Assembly (NCBI GenBank): GCA_025941565.1
Contig: JAPCYN010000015.1
Coordinates: 1-64,000, forward strand
Length of the DNA stretch: 64,000 nt
Direction: 5' to 3'
From: Legionella sp. 515359
Lineage (GTDB): Bacteria > Pseudomonadota > Gammaproteobacteria > Legionellales > Legionellaceae
Shown here: in pieces, positions 45,205-53,337 of the stretch
Position numbering within the stretch: position 1 is the first letter of the stretch
Layout of the letters: each line of letters begins with the position of its first letter
Position numbers and translations under genes: made by a program
The notes under the pieces: generated by a model
The model's database searches: none
Told to the model about the DNA's origin: nothing
Seen by the model: the letters and a program-made list of their open reading frames with translations, nothing else

Positions 45205-45774
45205 TTATAGCCACCCATGTAAATGAAAATAAAATTCAACTATAAGTACCATGCCAAGGATTAGGCTCCATGATAGTAATACTGCATATGGAAAAATTTT
45301 GAAATTTAAAATGGCTTTTATTGCGTTATTAACTATTAACCAATAGTACTTAGTTTTAGTTGTCTTCAATATAAATCCGTTAGGTTGATAATTCCCATCA
45401 ATCCAACCATCAGTAGTCTTTAGTATGAAGTTCCCCTCGATAAAATAAATATTTTTATCCATACTTACCTGAGGATATAGTTTTTTTAGATCTTCTATTT
45501 TTTTTCCATCTCTTGCTTTAATATATTTTTGAATTTTACTTCGAAATAATACCCGTGCTTTGTTTATTATATGTTCCTCTGTAATTTTTTCATAAAGCCC
45601 AAAAGTTAACGCACATAGCAAAAGTAATGAAATTATCTTCAATGTCCAGGTAATATTAGCTAGTGATGTAACGCTAATACCAAATATTTGAAAGGGTGTT
45701 TCAGAGAAAAATAAAATTACAGTAATGATAAGAAGAGTTGTTCCAAATATTTTATTATCAATTAATTCCTTCAA
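45205..45774 (-). CDS. Island-borne hypothetical membrane protein
   Basis: 189 residues from a TTG; no strong ribosome-binding site, so the start is uncertain. Two N-terminal helices (GTTLLIITVILFF, IISLLLLCALTFGLY), a soluble segment (about 70-150), and a C-terminal helix (AVLLSWSLILGMVLIVEF). It is the cargo gene nearest the tRNA. No family is recognised; a partner of the HAD gene or a defence membrane component cannot be judged. Confidence 0.6.
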   Translation of the reverse strand: MKELIDNKIFGTTLLIITVILFFSETPFQIFGISVTSLANITWTLKIISLLLLCALTFGLYEKITEEHIINKARVLFRSKIQKYIKARDGKKIEDLKKLYPQVSMDKNIYFIEGNFILKTTDGWIDGNYQPNGFILKTTKTKYYWLIVNNAIKAILNFKIFPYAVLLSWSLILGMVLIVEFYFHLHGWL

Positions 45775-45795
45775 TTAATTGCTATCTAAAAAGTA

Positions 45796-45858
45796 TAGGG
45801 CCTGTTTACAATTCGCTGATTTGAGCTGAAAAGACACTAGATTTGTAAACAGGTCCTA
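45796..45858. repeat. 63-bp MITE-like inverted-repeat element
   Basis: tagggcctgtttacaa at the left is matched inverted by ttgtaaacaggtccta at the right (one mismatch), enclosing about 30 bases. The left end extends to an exact 21-bp inverted match with 48089-48109, the right end of the IS5-type element. It looks like a non-autonomous derivative or solo end of that IS. Confidence 0.7.
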
Positions 45859-45859
45859 A

Positions 45860-47032
45860 TCAACCTAAAGAGTTGGTGGGCTGACTTGATATAAGTAAGT
45901 CATCTGGATTTCGACTTGGCAAGCGTTTAAAAAATTGCACTCTGTCTTGAGTATATGTGAACTTGGAAGACTGAGATTTGTCTGAACCTCCATCATAGTA
46001 GAACCAATTAATTCGTTTTTTTCGTTCGAGCTCAATAATTATTCCAAGATCAAGCTCGTAAAATACTGATTCTCCATAGTGAAATTCAACCAAGAGATTG
46101 TTATTACCTTCGATGACTTCAAGTAAGGTATTACTAAACTGAGGCGTTCGATGGGTAATTTTAAGATTGAGTGGATCAGAAACTTGTTGAAACCAGTTCT
46201 TAAGAACTAAACCAAGATCACTATAACAATTCAAAAAATGAAGTGTATTAATATTAATTTTATGTTCATCAAGAAAGCTAAGGATTTCTAAAATGGCAGA
46301 ACTGCCTAGGCTCTCAAAAGTGAATGAGCAGGCATACTCAGGACCTTGAGGAATTAGCTTGCCAAGATAGTCCATAAATTCTCTTTGGTTACATTGATTA
46401 ATTAACCTATATTCAGCGATATCACAAGAACGAATAAGGATAGGGCGATTAGAAGCAATGGACTGCTCAACAGCTTTAAAATATCGCCCCACATTTGACT
46501 CTTCTCCTCGTAGTGGCGTTTTTAAGATCTGCTGAGCTTTTAAAAAGTACTGTTCAAAATGAAAACCTTGAGTGCAATGTACAAAGCGAGGTAAAAAACG
46601 ACCCGATATATTCCAATTATCGTCATCTAGAATAAGAAAAGCGTCTATCTTATCGAGATGCTCTATAAGCCATGATTCAATTTCTTGACCGCGGTTATAA
46701 TAGTCAATATCTGGGGTATAACCAATTATCTTATCGCCCAGTTCATACATGGAAAATAAGGCCTGTAACTGCTCCAGAGAGTTGGAAAGTCGCCAAGTAG
46801 AAGAGATAACAATCTTAACATCTTCTTCCTGACAAAGTATTTTTAAATAATCAATGGCTAGAGGTGTAAAATTTAAAGCAGCTATCAGAAAACGCTCTTT
46901 TAAACTATCAACGGCTTCAAGAGAATACTTTTCCTTTAATTTGAGACGTATATCCTGCAATTCAGTTGCTGAAAGCTCTCGGTAAACTTTAAGGTACAAA
47001 ACATCATCAATATCTAAAAAAATAATTTTCAT
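45860..47032 (-). CDS. HAD-like protein with C-terminal extension
   Basis: 390 residues from the ATG at 47032, with gggag just upstream; an ATG eight codons earlier has no ribosome site. The HAD motifs are IIFLDIDDVL (Asp nucleophiles; DD replaces the common DG), VISSTWR and LILDDDN. This is the short-cap form related to HAD domains in Swiss-army-knife RNA-repair proteins. The rest (from about 170) is unrecognised mixed alpha/beta. It lies between matching IS ends, so it may be passenger DNA. An effector or phosphatase role is possible. Confidence 0.75.
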   Translation of the reverse strand: MKIIFLDIDDVLYLKVYRELSATELQDIRLKLKEKYSLEAVDSLKERFLIAALNFTPLAIDYLKILCQEEDVKIVISSTWRLSNSLEQLQALFSMYELGDKIIGYTPDIDYYNRGQEIESWLIEHLDKIDAFLILDDDNWNISGRFLPRFVHCTQGFHFEQYFLKAQQILKTPLRGEESNVGRYFKAVEQSIASNRPILIRSCDIAEYRLINQCNQREFMDYLGKLIPQGPEYACSFTFESLGSSAILEILSFLDEHKININTLHFLNCYSDLGLVLKNWFQQVSDPLNLKITHRTPQFSNTLLEVIEGNNNLLVEFHYGESVFYELDLGIIIELERKKRINWFYYDGGSDKSQSSKFTYTQDRVQFFKRLPSRNPDDLLISSQPTNSLG

Positions 47033-47054
47033 GGCACTCCCGAATGATTTATTC

Positions 47055-47089
47055 ACGTAGCCTTAATGCAGCGAAGCGAAATCAAGGAT
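47055..47089. repeat. Short dispersed repeat, gcagcga core
   Basis: acgtagccttaatgcagcga and the following aatcaaggat resemble the arms at 36817, differing mainly where cc-rich bases are replaced. Only the family resemblance and location upstream of the HAD gene are clear. Confidence 0.5.
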
Positions 47090-47341
47090 ATATATCTCAC
47101 ACATTCATACTTATCCCATCTTACAAAAAATTTAGAACGATTAAAATGGGCGCTAAACCCTGTAAATTAAGAATTGTTTCTTGCTAAAATTTATCGCTAT
47201 TATCGCAGCCAGGATCTTTAAATCCAGAATCTTTGATTCTGACAAAAATATTTTCAACCATCACCGGTACAATTCGCAGTAATCCATAGGAGTAAACTCG
47301 TAAGATTGCGATTCTTACATCTACAAAAAAACGAGCTTGCA

Positions 47342-47557
47342 ATGCTAAGACTTATGCTTACTGATGAGCATTGGTCAAAGCTACAGGCTATCATGCTCGA
47401 ACATGGGATTTATGAAAAGCCCAACTTACGAAAAACAGTGGAAGGGATTTTGTACCGCATGCGAACAGGATTGCCTTGGCGTGACCTACTCTCTTTCTTT
47501 GGTGTATGGATTTCGATTACCAGCAATTTAATCGTTGGTCCTCGAAAAATAAATTAA
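47342..47557 (+). CDS. IS5-type transposase, N-terminal frame
   Basis: Begins MLRLMLTDEHWSKLQ and continues EGILYRMRTGLPWRDLL, FFGVW, the N-terminal DUF4096-type DNA-binding domain. The frame then loses the family sequence; continuation is in the -1 frame. No standard slippery heptamer is visible, so programmed frameshifting or mutation are both possible. Confidence 0.75.
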   Translation: MLRLMLTDEHWSKLQAIMLEHGIYEKPNLRKTVEGILYRMRTGLPWRDLLSFFGVWISITSNLIVGPRKIN

Positions 47558-48090
47558 TGGATATTTTCAAATCACTTGTTCAGGAATCCGAGCTTGAGTG
47601 GGAATTTATTGACGGGAGCATCGTGAAGGCACATCAACATAGCACCGGTGCTGTTAGTTTAAAAGACGAAGCAATTGGAAAATCTGTGGCTGGAAATACA
47701 ACGAAAATACACATGGCATCAGATGCATATGGCTTGCCAATTGATTTTATAATTACTGGTGGTGAAGTACATGATTGTAAGGTAGCGCCTCAATTCATTG
47801 CTCAATTACCATCTGCTGAGTATACAATTGCTGATAAGGGGTATGATAAAGAAGAGTTGCGTAGAATAATTAGGCAGAAACCATCGAATCCAGTTATTCT
47901 AAGAAAGTCCAATTCAACAATAGGAAATGATGATATGGATTGGGGTTTATACAAATACCGACATTTAGTTGAAAATATTTTTGCCAGAATCAAACATTTT
48001 CGTGCAATAGCAACAAGGTACGATAAATTGAAAAGAAATTATGCCTCTATGCTCGCATTGGCTTGTGGTTTTATGTGGTTACCAATGTGA
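47506..48090 (+). CDS. IS5-type transposase, catalytic frame
   Basis: 194 residues in the -1 frame relative to the first part. YQQFNRWSSKNKL joins directly to FFGVW of the previous frame. DDE elements are present: WEFIDGSIVKAHQHSTGA, IADKGYD, and the C-terminal RHLVENIFARIKHFRAIATR with Glu in the Y-R-E signature region. It ends LPM at the right terminal repeat. Confidence 0.85.
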   Translation: MDFDYQQFNRWSSKNKLMDIFKSLVQESELEWEFIDGSIVKAHQHSTGAVSLKDEAIGKSVAGNTTKIHMASDAYGLPIDFIITGGEVHDCKVAPQFIAQLPSAEYTIADKGYDKEELRRIIRQKPSNPVILRKSNSTIGNDDMDWGLYKYRHLVENIFARIKHFRAIATRYDKLKRNYASMLALACGFMWLPM

Positions 48091-48153
48091 ATTGTAAACA
48101 GGCCCTATAATACATCTCAAAAAAAAATAAAATTATCGAAGAATATATCATCG

Positions 48154-48678
48154 TTAATCTGATAATTTTCCTATTGATTTCATCGGCAGATAAAGCTTAC
48201 TTTCATTTGATAAAATAGATACAAAACCATATTTTTTATAAAATTTTATGGCGTTATCATTAATAGCCTCAACAATGACTGCAATAGAGGCAATTTCTAT
48301 GGCATTTTGATAGGCTCTTTTTAATGCATCAATAAGCAAAAATTCACCCAAAGTTTGTTTTTGATAATTTAAGTCCACAGCTAAACGACCAATTAGTGTC
48401 GCAGGCAATAATGGATATTGAGGTAGTTTAGATTGCAGATTGTCAGATAAACCCATTAGTTCAATGGAAGTAGAAGATAATGTGTAGTAACCGGCAACTT
48501 GATTGTTTTCATTATCATTTAGAATATAAGTTACTGAGACATGCCTACGATAATCTTGAGTTGCTTGTTTTTGTAAATAATTATCAAGTATATCTATCCC
48601 ACATGAAAATTTTTGACGTTGATGGGTTTGATTAAGAGTACTAATTGAATATTTATTATTATCAAAAGATTGGATCAT
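48154..48678 (-). CDS. TacT-like GNAT toxin
   Basis: 174 residues. The GNAT core has TLIGRLAVDLNYQKQTLGEF with the acetyl-CoA loop, and IEASIA-like hydrophobic strands, ending VSILSNESKLYLPMKSI. TacT toxins acetylate aminoacyl-tRNA to stop translation. Its ATG overlaps the antitoxin stop by one base, the expected coupling. On this island it may act as a maintenance module. Confidence 0.9.
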   Translation of the reverse strand: MIQSFDNNKYSISTLNQTHQRQKFSCGIDILDNYLQKQATQDYRRHVSVTYILNDNENNQVAGYYTLSSTSIELMGLSDNLQSKLPQYPLLPATLIGRLAVDLNYQKQTLGEFLLIDALKRAYQNAIEIASIAVIVEAINDNAIKFYKKYGFVSILSNESKLYLPMKSIGKLSD

Positions 48679-48983
48679 TATTTATTATCTGCAATAACGG
48701 CGTTATAACGTTTAACTGCTTTTTTTAATGAGGCATTGGGCTCAGGCGGATTAAGCAATGAACTAACGAAATCTTTTGATTCTCTCGCAGTTAATGTAAT
48801 GATTTCATGTTCGCGAATTATTTTTTTTGCTTCTTCTTGAAGGGAGCTTATAACAAAATCAGTTAATGAGCGTCCAAGCAAATCGGCCGCATGTTGAATT
48901 AGTTCCTTTTGTTCACGGCTAAGTCGAGCTTCAAGACGCTCTGCTTTTTCAGATGTATATGTAGGCCGAGATGATAATTGCAT
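48678..48983 (-). CDS. TacA-like DUF1778 antitoxin
   Basis: 101 residues. The RHH domain reads EARLSREQKELIQHAADLLG and SLTDFVISSLQEEAKKII. The C-terminal toxin-neutralising part contains FVSSLLNPPEPNASLKKAV, as in DUF1778 antitoxins. It precedes and overlaps the GNAT toxin and should repress the operon. Confidence 0.92.
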   Translation of the reverse strand: MQLSSRPTYTSEKAERLEARLSREQKELIQHAADLLGRSLTDFVISSLQEEAKKIIREHEIITLTARESKDFVSSLLNPPEPNASLKKAVKRYNAVIADNK

Positions 48984-49103
48984 AGTTAACTTTGATGGTT
49001 TACTTAAATTTATTATACGTCATGATGCCGTATAACTACAAGTATTATTTTTGAACACAAGGTGTATTTATAGTCAATTTATATTTGTATTGAATATTAA
49101 GTT

Positions 49104-49119
49104 CCCCATTAATGCCCCA
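49104..49119 (-). repeat. Candidate integrase arm site, right
   Basis: ccccattaatgcccca on the plus strand, the inverted partner of 45151-45166 with one mismatch. It lies 70 bases inside the right attachment repeat. Confidence 0.45.
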
Positions 49120-49188
49120 TATTAATAGATTATTAATATAACTACTATGAAATAAATGTAATAAATAATTATTCACATAAGATTATTT

Positions 49189-49229
49189 ATCTCTTGGTCA
49201 TAGGTTCGAACCCTATACGGCCTATCAAT
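49189..49229 (+). repeat. Attachment-site repeat, distal
   Basis: Exact 41-bp copy of the tRNA-Lys 3' end and flanking bases (45057-45097). It lacks the 5' part of the tRNA and so marks the right end of the island. Confidence 0.9.
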
Positions 49230-49361
49230 TTTTTATTGACTCGTCCTTAATAAATTCATCTCATCATGGTCATTGAGCCAATATTTAACCTATAGTATGA
49301 ACAAAAGCATTTGATAATCATTGGATACCAGAAGTTAACTAAAAACTTAATTGACTCCAGG

Positions 49362-49654
49362 ACAAAAAATTATCCGAAAAATCCAGCATTTATTATTTGA
49401 GAATAAGAGCGTTTCATATGAGGAGTTGGAACGGGCGGCAAATCGGGTTGCCCACTTTTTCTTTTGTTGTCCTAAAAAGCGGAACATAGTTGCGGGAAAC
49501 AGAGGTTAACCAATTTCTAACCCAATTTATTGCACAATATAAAATTCCGGTAAAACTATATTTTATTAACAAGATGCCATTAATGAATAGCGGAAAAATA
49601 AACCATAAAGAACTCTATGACTATCTACCGCAAAATAGTCTTGGTGGGGCTTAA
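49362..49654 (+). pseudogene. Internally deleted acyl-adenylase (AMP-binding) gene
   Basis: The N-terminal piece KSVSYEELERAANRVAHFF is the start of ANL-family acyl-CoA synthetases and NRPS adenylation domains, with one frameshift before it (NYPKNPAF then FENK). It jumps to the C-terminal piece FIAQYKIPVKLYFINKMP, then LMNSGKINHKELY, the family end with catalytic Lys. About 350-400 residues, including the ATP loop, are missing. Its stop overlaps the ankyrin gene end by four bases. Confidence 0.85.
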
Positions 49655-51723
49655 TTTGTCTTTGGATTTAAAGGCGGAGAAAATTGAGAGTCTTCCTTCA
49701 TTGAAGATTGAGAAATAGAACGGCCGCTCAAATCATCGGGAACCAGAGAAAGACCCATCGGTATACTGTTTCTTTGGGATGATTGAGGAATCTTCAAGTC
49801 AATTTGAGGTAAATTATTAGCAGGAGTTGGTGCTAATGCAGGTGAAAGGTTAAGATTCATATAACGATCATAAAGAGAACCAAGAACACCATTGCTCAAT
49901 GCTGCTTGGTGAGATTTTAGATCGGGCCCCGTCCCATCAAAAGAATTGAGCAGCGCTTTTGCAGCAGCAATTTTTTGATCTCTATGAGTGCCTAAGTGTA
50001 GAAAATTCAAATATTCTGGACCTGATTTGCGATCATCAATATAAGTGTTTAGGGCTTTTTTTAAAAAATCACTTTGAACATTTTTATCGCAACGAGGGAT
50101 TAATTTTGCTAAAGCAGAAGTAGGCTCAATATCTTTTCTTGTTAATTGGGTACTCGCTAATAATGATGGGATTAATTCGGGGCGATCATTGAGACAAGCC
50201 AAATCCAAGGGAGTGAAACCTCTTGTAGACCGTATATTGCAATTTGCAGAATGGGAAAGAAGTTTATCCACTGCATCCTTTTTGCCGCTTAAGCATGCGA
50301 AATGTAAAGGAGTTTCATTACTGGCATTTACCTGATTACAATTTAATCCTTTATCCAAAAGTAATTGGATTAAGGCGGGATTACCGTTTAATGCGGCTCC
50401 ATGAAGTGCGCTGTGATTATTTGAATTGAGCGCATCTATTTTTGCGCCCTTGTCTATAAGCAGTTGTACTAATTCAATGTTTCCTGAAACACAGGCCTCA
50501 TAAAGTGGTGTATTACCCAGACTATTTTTTTTGTTGACATCAATGTTGGGATGTTTTTGAAGAAAATCTTGCGCAAAAGAAAGGGTTTCTGCAGTAGGAT
50601 TTCCCGTATTGGCAAGGCAGTGAAGTACATTCCCCAGGAAGAAACTATGATTCGGATCAAAAGATGAATGTTGTGAAATTTCCTTGGCAAGATCGTAATT
50701 TTTTTGCAAAATGGCGCAAAAAACCGCAGATATTGGATGCTCGGGTTTATTTACATTCATTCCTGGAACTGTAAGCAAATAAGCCGCTGCATCATCACTA
50801 TCTATAGCTGCAGCGGTAGACAAGGCCTCACCAAGGGCATGATCCAGATTCAAATTGGCATGTTGGAAATCGATACGCTTTATCGCAGCAACATCGTTGA
50901 ATTGAGCAGCCTTTTTTAATAGAGTGGCGTTATTCTTGTCCGAGGCTAAATGGGTTATGGAACTCGTGGCTCTTAATCCTTCAAGATCCAGAGGATTATT
51001 TTGGTTAGTAAAAATTGAGGTAGAAAGAACGAGTGGTTCGGGTTCAGCAAACCAATCCCGCCAAGAGTCATTAGAAAAAGAAATATTCAATTCTTTTGCA
51101 AGTTCTTCGCTGGTATATTTCTTACCCATCTTATCCAGATGATTGGTATCCACCAGTTGAAATTCGTCCTTTCCAAGGACACGAACAGCCACTGAGTGCG
51201 AATTTGCAGCAAAATTAATTGCCACATCAGTTCGGTCTTTGACTTTATCACTTATGTCCTTAAGATATGAGGTTAATTCTGCTCGTTTATATTGGTCGGT
51301 AGTACGGAAGGCGAGGTTCAAACCACCAAGATCTTCCAATTTTTGTGATTGCATGTATTGACTTAGTTCGAGTTCATGATGTTGGCCCAGGATCTTACCT
51401 CCAAGCGCATCTGCTCCAATAAGGGGTTTTAAATAGAAGGCGATGTTATCGAATAATGCTGGAATTTCTACTAAAGCGTGTAGATTAGCATTGATTGGCA
51501 TCCCTCGCTTTACCAAATCACGTACTTGATTAATTCGCTTTACCAGATCATCAGGCATATCAGCATAGGTTTGGAGGATTCCCAATCTTCGATTAAATGT
51601 GTTCAAGTCGCCACAACATACGGCCTGGGTCCACATCGCAGTAAAACCCTTGCATAATCCATTATTAGAGATTGAAGTATAGCCGAGGCGGTGAGCAATA
51701 TTTATTAACTGAGAATGTTTCAT
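49651..51723 (-). CDS. Ankyrin-repeat protein with C58-like cysteine-protease domain
   Basis: 690 residues. The N-terminal 200 residues have Cys24 in NNGLCKGFTAMW, His176 in ANSHSVAV and Asp192 in FQLVDTN, the Cys/His/Asp order of YopT/AvrPphB-like C58 peptidases. Four clear ankyrin repeats lie at about 400-525 (GNTPLYEACVSGNIELVQLL, then SALHGAALNGNPALIQLLLD, TPLHFACLSGKKDAV and TPLDLACLNDRPELI), with degenerate ones before. The C-terminus is proline- and serine-rich. No signal peptide. This is a strong Dot/Icm effector candidate. Confidence 0.93.
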   Translation of the reverse strand: MKHSQLINIAHRLGYTSISNNGLCKGFTAMWTQAVCCGDLNTFNRRLGILQTYADMPDDLVKRINQVRDLVKRGMPINANLHALVEIPALFDNIAFYLKPLIGADALGGKILGQHHELELSQYMQSQKLEDLGGLNLAFRTTDQYKRAELTSYLKDISDKVKDRTDVAINFAANSHSVAVRVLGKDEFQLVDTNHLDKMGKKYTSEELAKELNISFSNDSWRDWFAEPEPLVLSTSIFTNQNNPLDLEGLRATSSITHLASDKNNATLLKKAAQFNDVAAIKRIDFQHANLNLDHALGEALSTAAAIDSDDAAAYLLTVPGMNVNKPEHPISAVFCAILQKNYDLAKEISQHSSFDPNHSFFLGNVLHCLANTGNPTAETLSFAQDFLQKHPNIDVNKKNSLGNTPLYEACVSGNIELVQLLIDKGAKIDALNSNNHSALHGAALNGNPALIQLLLDKGLNCNQVNASNETPLHFACLSGKKDAVDKLLSHSANCNIRSTRGFTPLDLACLNDRPELIPSLLASTQLTRKDIEPTSALAKLIPRCDKNVQSDFLKKALNTYIDDRKSGPEYLNFLHLGTHRDQKIAAAKALLNSFDGTGPDLKSHQAALSNGVLGSLYDRYMNLNLSPALAPTPANNLPQIDLKIPQSSQRNSIPMGLSLVPDDLSGRSISQSSMKEDSQFSPPLNPKTN

Positions 51724-51832
51724 TACAACTTTTCCAGCATCTGATATGCTAATTATAGATGATTATTTTAAGATCATATTTTGAGTTGTTATGATTTTCT
51801 TGTGCTGGCAGAATGAAGTCATTCATGATCCA

Positions 51833-53263
51833 TTAAGTTTGCTTCAGTATTTCCTGGCTGCGGTTACCACTGTCTTGATTAGAATGAACTTGAACAGGTT
51901 CCACTAATTCCGTTAAGTTCATCTTATTATTGACGCAACTTTTAGCGAAAAATGAATAGAGACTGCTCCATGCGCTTTTGTCAGTAGCCCATTTTGTAGT
52001 GTTGCGATGCAAGACATTACTCGTTAAAGGTTCTGAATTTCTGTGCAGTTTTTCTTCAGCAGCATTTACTTTTTCTGCTTCTTTTCTAATTTTTTCTTGA
52101 ATAAGATGAATGTTTAGATAGTCAATGATAGGTTGAACTTTATATTTTTGAGCAGTAGACATAATTTTATCGATGCGTTCTTGAGGCAGCTCAGTTGGAT
52201 TTTCAAGCACTTGAAAAGCACGTATGACTAAATCAAGCTCACCTACTGAAAGAGCAGCTCGCATTAATAAAATAAAAGATTCCTTATTAATTTTATCTGT
52301 AAATTCTTTTTTATTTAATAAATTCTCAATGAATACAAAAGCTAGTTTTCTTGCATGGCCCAGCGCATTATTGAGGAACTCATCATCGTTTAGAGCCATG
52401 AAGAAATTTTTCTCAATTTCCCTCAGATGATCCCATTTGTATGTTCCATCTTTGGTGGAACTCATCTCAATCATGGCGCAGGCAACTTCATTAGCAAGGA
52501 AGCTTAATCCTTGAAGAGAACCAGGAGAAACGCTCTGAAATTTTTCACTGGAACTCGATTTTAACTCATCTAATGTGGGGACAATCGGAATATCTACGCC
52601 ACTAAAATCAGATACAACATCCCAAAACATATATCGTGCTATGGGCGGTTCCATAGCGTCTTTGGGTAATTCAAAACATAGATGTTGACTGTCATCCAGG
52701 GCGTGAAGAATGCTGATTGGTAATGAGAAGGTGATTGCAACTGCATATTCACTGATAATTTTTTCAAACATTTTTTGAACAAAAATTTTATCCTTAAATT
52801 GCTCCTTCATCTCAATGAAATTTGGAGGATTGCCAGTGATCTTTTGATTCCCTTTAACGTTATAAATAGCGATGGATTCTTCTTCACAAAGACTATTAAA
52901 GTCTTGTGTAACAAGAACATTGAGGGTATGGCTCGAGTTTCCTGGTTCTTCAATTTTTAGAGGCAAGATTTCAAAACGTTGCGTTTTTAAGCCTAAATCA
53001 CTGATTTGGTCGAGAAAATACTTCTCACTTTGAATCTTCTTGTTCCAAGAATATTCACTCGATATTCTTATTCCAGCCCAAATCATTTCTCCTTCAATTT
53101 TATTAGGGATAAAAAAACATTGGTTGGTCCCTTTAATTTGATACACCATTTTTTCGGATCCACCACCGAGCAACAGGCAATCTGATTTTTTAAAGGTTTT
53201 ACCCTTTAAGGTTAAGATAATTTTATTGTTGTTTGCTAAAAAGAGTTCAAACCAATCTTTCAT
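51833..53263 (-). CDS. Hypothetical protein with kinase-like N-terminal domain
   Basis: 476 residues. LLLGGGSEKMVYQIKGTNQ (about 31-49) resembles a kinase glycine loop, followed by a basic residue in FIPNK. Near residue 200, SILHALDDSQHLCFELPKD and MFWDVVSDFSGVD could be a degenerate catalytic and DFG region. The last 180 residues are helical repeats (MRAALSVGELDLVIRAFQVL). No HRD is visible, so catalysis is doubtful. It is likely an effector; the kinase fold is a hypothesis. Confidence 0.7.
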   Translation of the reverse strand: MKDWFELFLANNNKIILTLKGKTFKKSDCLLLGGGSEKMVYQIKGTNQCFFIPNKIEGEMIWAGIRISSEYSWNKKIQSEKYFLDQISDLGLKTQRFEILPLKIEEPGNSSHTLNVLVTQDFNSLCEEESIAIYNVKGNQKITGNPPNFIEMKEQFKDKIFVQKMFEKIISEYAVAITFSLPISILHALDDSQHLCFELPKDAMEPPIARYMFWDVVSDFSGVDIPIVPTLDELKSSSSEKFQSVSPGSLQGLSFLANEVACAMIEMSSTKDGTYKWDHLREIEKNFFMALNDDEFLNNALGHARKLAFVFIENLLNKKEFTDKINKESFILLMRAALSVGELDLVIRAFQVLENPTELPQERIDKIMSTAQKYKVQPIIDYLNIHLIQEKIRKEAEKVNAAEEKLHRNSEPLTSNVLHRNTTKWATDKSAWSSLYSFFAKSCVNNKMNLTELVEPVQVHSNQDSGNRSQEILKQT

Positions 53264-53337
53264 TAGGGGCCAAAATGGGGTTCATTATACCCTCAATATT
53301 ATCATTGTGTCCTAAGGCACTCAATTATATTGAAAAT

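Larger units (their letters stand above)
47306..48109 (+). mobile_element. IS5-family insertion sequence with split transposase
   Basis: Two overlapping frames encode one IS5-type transposase, and the right terminal repeat (48089-48109) starts at the stop codon. No matching left terminal repeat is near 47250; the nearest exact partner is at 45794-45814, which would enclose the HAD gene. The left boundary is therefore uncertain. Confidence 0.75.
45057..49229. mobile_element. tRNA-Lys genomic island without an integrase
   Basis: Bounded by exact 41-bp repeats (45057-45097 inside the tRNA and 49189-49229). The 4.1 kb between carries a membrane protein, a HAD protein, an IS5-type transposase and a TacAT-type toxin pair. 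No integrase or excisionase is present. It is probably a shrunken or trans-mobilised integrative element. Confidence 0.8.

Noticed and set aside
48154-48983. Ordinary acetyltransferase and unrelated small gene
   Set aside because: The DUF1778 plus GNAT order and one-base overlap fit a TacAT-type toxin-antitoxin better.
45205-49119. Hidden integrase or prophage in the tRNA island
   Set aside because: All frames were examined; no tyrosine or serine recombinase motif and no phage structural gene was found.
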